From the NCBI GenBank assembly GCA_029259995.1, contig JAJDEC010000070.1, positions 1 through 17,284 of the forward strand: a DNA stretch of 17,284 nucleotides, read 5' to 3'. The notes beneath the pieces were generated by a model. The model ran no database searches. It had not been told where the DNA came from and saw only the letters and a program-made list of their open reading frames with translations. Both the position numbers and the translations under genes were made by a program. This DNA comes from Phycisphaerae bacterium (lineage in GTDB: Bacteria > Planctomycetota > Phycisphaerae > UBA1845 > UTPLA1). Positions 15,233 through 17,284 of this stretch are shown piece by piece. How positions within the stretch are numbered: the first letter of the stretch is position 1; each line of letters starts with the position of its first letter.

Positions 15233-16591
15233 TCAAACGATCGAGGCGGCGGAATCTGCGGGTACCGGCTGCCGATCGCGTTGCACTCTGGCCAGGCTGC
15301 GAAACACCAGCATGCCCGTGACGGCGAGGCCGACGGCGACAACGAACGCAAACGCGCCAATTCGATGGTAGAGCCAGGTACCGAAGAAGGGGGCTGTCAG
15401 GCCTCGCAATCCTGTCAGGAATACGTGTGTTCCCATATACACGTCGGCTCGTTCCGACTTGGCGAAATGCAGATGCCCGAGATTCCAGGCGATCGCGCCG
15501 CCGCCCTTGCCCAGGCCTTCACAGGCCCGCGACAGCGCGATGCAAGTGATGATCAGGACGAAGCCGATCATCGTGTCGAATGCGGCCGTCGGAACGAACG
15601 CCGCGCCGATGCCTGCGAAGGCCGAGGCCGTGGTCCATGCCACGGCGTTTGAAATCCTGAAGTGCACGACGCCCCGTTTGTCGAACAATCGGGCCCATGG
15701 CAGCATCGATGCCATCATCAGCACGCGCGGCAGGATATCGAGCAGGATGGCGCTGTCGCGATAGGTCAACCCCATGCGTTTTGTGACGATGATCGTCATC
15801 AGCGGCATGACCATGATGTTGGCGAACCCGAGAAACATCATGCCGATGCAATAGTGCCGGAAGTCCGAATCGTCGCGTAAGACGGCAATGCCCTGTTCGA
15901 GCGGAGACAGTGTCTGAGCCCCCGGTTGTTTCGCCGCGTGAGCGCTGGCGGCGCGGATCCCGGCGATTTCAGTTTCCTCGCCGCGTACACGCATCGGCTT
16001 CAGCAGTATGACGGCGATCCCGCCGATCAGTGCCGTCGCCGGATAGATCCAGATGTACAGATCCGGTCGCGCATCGAACAGGGCGCCGACTGTCAGCACG
16101 ATTCCGATCGCCATCGAGAATCGAACAATCTGAAGCCGGGCCGCGATCTGTCCACGGATGCGCGTCGGGTAGTTGTGCTTCCAGATCGCGGAGCGCGCCG
16201 TGATGCATCCCGCAAGGAATCCACGGGCCAGCAGAATCTGACATGCGAAGACGTAGCCGCCGAATCGCGTCATCGGGGCGAGGGCGACGGTGGCAATCAC
16301 GACCGCTGCCGCAAGGCCGAGCCCCATCAGCAGCCGGACCTTCCGCCGGCCCGTCAGCACGCTGCCCCAGACGCCGCCGAGCAGGTTGGCGAGCATCGGC
16401 GTCGCCATGACGAACGTGATCAGCCAGTCGCTGCCGCCAAAGGTCTTGGCGACGACGATGGACGAGATCGTCCCCTCGAACATGCCGACGAACATGCCCC
16501 AGAAGACGAGATGCCGGATTTCAAGGATGTAGTTGCGCCGCGCCATAAGCGGCATGCGCGGAAGACCGAGTAGATTCGCAGCGAGACTCAA
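15233..16591 (-). CDS. Major facilitator superfamily permease
   Basis: About 452 residues, mostly hydrophobic, with roughly twelve predicted membrane helices and a charged central loop at about 195-235 (basic and acidic residues, rich in alanine), the usual two-bundle MFS layout. A GSVLTGRRKVR segment after the third helix region resembles the conserved loop 2-3 of the superfamily. The start is TTG 16591, chosen because AGGA lies 7 bases before it; ATG at 16555 (residue 13) is an alternative with no ribosome site. It is the first gene of the long minus-strand run and is preceded by a TATAAT box. Cargo and direction cannot be told; export or uptake of a small molecule linked to the hydrolase and GH3 enzyme is a guess. 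Confidence 0.87.
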   Translation of the reverse strand: MSLAANLLGLPRMPLMARRNYILEIRHLVFWGMFVGMFEGTISSIVVAKTFGGSDWLITFVMATPMLANLLGGVWGSVLTGRRKVRLLMGLGLAAAVVIATVALAPMTRFGGYVFACQILLARGFLAGCITARSAIWKHNYPTRIRGQIAARLQIVRFSMAIGIVLTVGALFDARPDLYIWIYPATALIGGIAVILLKPMRVRGEETEIAGIRAASAHAAKQPGAQTLSPLEQGIAVLRDDSDFRHYCIGMMFLGFANIMVMPLMTIIVTKRMGLTYRDSAILLDILPRVLMMASMLPWARLFDKRGVVHFRISNAVAWTTASAFAGIGAAFVPTAAFDTMIGFVLIITCIALSRACEGLGKGGGAIAWNLGHLHFAKSERADVYMGTHVFLTGLRGLTAPFFGTWLYHRIGAFAFVVAVGLAVTGMLVFRSLARVQRDRQPVPADSAASIV

Positions 16592-16885
16592 AGAGGGATC
16601 CTGGGGAAGAAGTGATGGAGCAGATTCCTGACCGACGACATATGGCGGGATTATAGTTCAGAATTCGGCGTTCCGCCCGCCTGGGCGAGGCCCGTTGCAG
16701 GGACACGACGGCGTCGAGCGTCATGTCGGGCGCCAAGCCTGCCCTTCCTGGCAAGCATGTGAGCGCGGCACTGACGCCGCGATCGTCCGAACTTCGCCTC
16801 GAACGATCGGTTCGTTACGATATCGACCGCTTGGGCTCGGGTACAGGATGAATTCGCCCCGCGTGGACCTGTTGGATCATCGACA
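16592..16885. other. Divergent intergenic region
   Basis: A 294-base gap between the permease start (minus strand) and the partial gene on the plus strand. It should hold both promoters. Apart from the TATAAT box on the minus strand, nothing definite is seen; frames crossing it lack domain features. Confidence 0.5.
16650..16655 (-). promoter_or_regulatory. Putative -10 box for the permease unit
   Basis: On the minus strand this reads TATAAT, a perfect sigma-70-type -10, about 58 bases before the permease start. The hexamer 17 bases further upstream (GGGCGG) does not match TTGACA, so only half of the promoter is supported. Confidence 0.4.
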
Positions 16886-17284
16886 ATGACAACGTTTACA
16901 GAGGATTATTGCGAAAGTGTGAACAGCGTCATCCAAGCGGCCGGCGGTCGCTTTGAACATGTCGGACAATGCGACCCGATGTGGGTGCCTCCGTCGTTTC
17001 CCGTCGGAATTGGTCGAATACAATGGGAACAGCATCCTCAATCACTCTGGGGTGGCTGGGACGAGCCGGAATGTAAGGGTATTCAAAACCTGCCGGCATT
17101 CATTGATGAAGTCGCCGTTGGTCGATTTTCAATTTCCCTCGATGCGCCAGTCGTTCTGGAAGGGGACAACATGGACGTCCGCATACGGGGAATCACGCTT
17201 CGGACGGTCCGCGATCAATCCGGCGTTTTGTTTGAATGGCCACAACATTATTATGTAACAGCGGAATCGAAGCGATGGTGTCTG
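16886..17284 (+). CDS. Hypothetical protein, 3'-truncated by the window edge
   Basis: An ATG-initiated frame of 133 codons with no stop before the right edge, beginning MTTFTEDYCESVNSVIQAAG. I do not recognise the family. The product looks soluble, with several tryptophans (about W35, W48, W55, W58, W122) and an apparent beta-rich second half (VVLEGDNMDVRIRGITLRTV). The composition is less GC-rich than the sugar cluster, as in the small gene at the left edge. It is transcribed away from the permease. A weak GGA is the only ribosome signal. A shorter plus frame at 16953-17258 in another register is judged a shadow. The long uninterrupted frame with protein-like composition is the main evidence. 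Confidence 0.55.
   Translation, partial: MTTFTEDYCESVNSVIQAAGGRFEHVGQCDPMWVPPSFPVGIGRIQWEQHPQSLWGGWDEPECKGIQNLPAFIDEVAVGRFSISLDAPVVLEGDNMDVRIRGITLRTVRDQSGVLFEWPQHYYVTAESKRWCL

Overview
The window is a GC-rich bacterial stretch dominated by one long run of minus-strand genes for cell-surface sugar and lipid chemistry. No rRNA, tRNA, CRISPR array or transposase gene is visible. The gene set (secreted C69 dipeptidase, GH3-family synthetase, GT-C membrane glycosyltransferases) and the many intergenic palindromes suggest a large-genome environmental bacterium, perhaps Planctomycetota or a neighbouring phylum. This assignment is an inference, and no marker gene is present to fix it.

Layout. 1-475: a small unrecognised plus-strand gene, possibly cut by the left edge. 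476-813: a palindrome island with no gene, containing two structurally equivalent two-hairpin modules in opposite orientation plus further hairpins. 814-2643: a secreted C69 (secernin/PepD-like) dipeptidase on the plus strand, meeting the minus-strand genes tail to tail. 2637-5933: two tandem GT-C integral-membrane glycosyltransferases. 6138-10688: a tightly coupled block, in transcription order DegT/ArnB-like aminotransferase, ArnD-like polysaccharide deacetylase, GT2 dolichyl/polyprenyl-phosphate sugar transferase, and FAD-dependent HemY/amine-oxidase-like protein, joined by GTGA start/stop overlaps. 10768-11748: a Gfo/Idh/MocA dehydrogenase. 11749-12158: a 410-base gap with no convincing gene. 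12159-16591: GH3-family acyl-amido synthetase, membrane-anchored alpha/beta hydrolase and an MFS permease. 16886-17284: an unrecognised plus-strand gene that runs off the right edge.

How the genes may work together (inference from families). A Gfo/Idh/MocA dehydrogenase makes a keto-sugar nucleotide. The DegT enzyme aminates it. The GT2 enzyme loads the sugar on a polyprenyl phosphate. The ArnD-like enzyme removes an N-acyl group. The GT-C enzymes transfer the sugar to an acceptor outside the membrane. This parallels the ArnB/ArnC/ArnD/ArnT logic of aminoarabinose lipid A modification, but a dehydrogenase stands where ArnA would be and an FAD enzyme is added. The GH3, hydrolase and MFS genes upstream may supply or export an acylated or amidated partner, or may be a separate unit.

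The most unusual sequence signals are the paired hairpin modules at 498-544 and 651-697, whose differences are mostly compensatory base-pair changes, and a two-hairpin repeat at 8323-8384 that has become the coding sequence of the deacetylase C-terminal tail.
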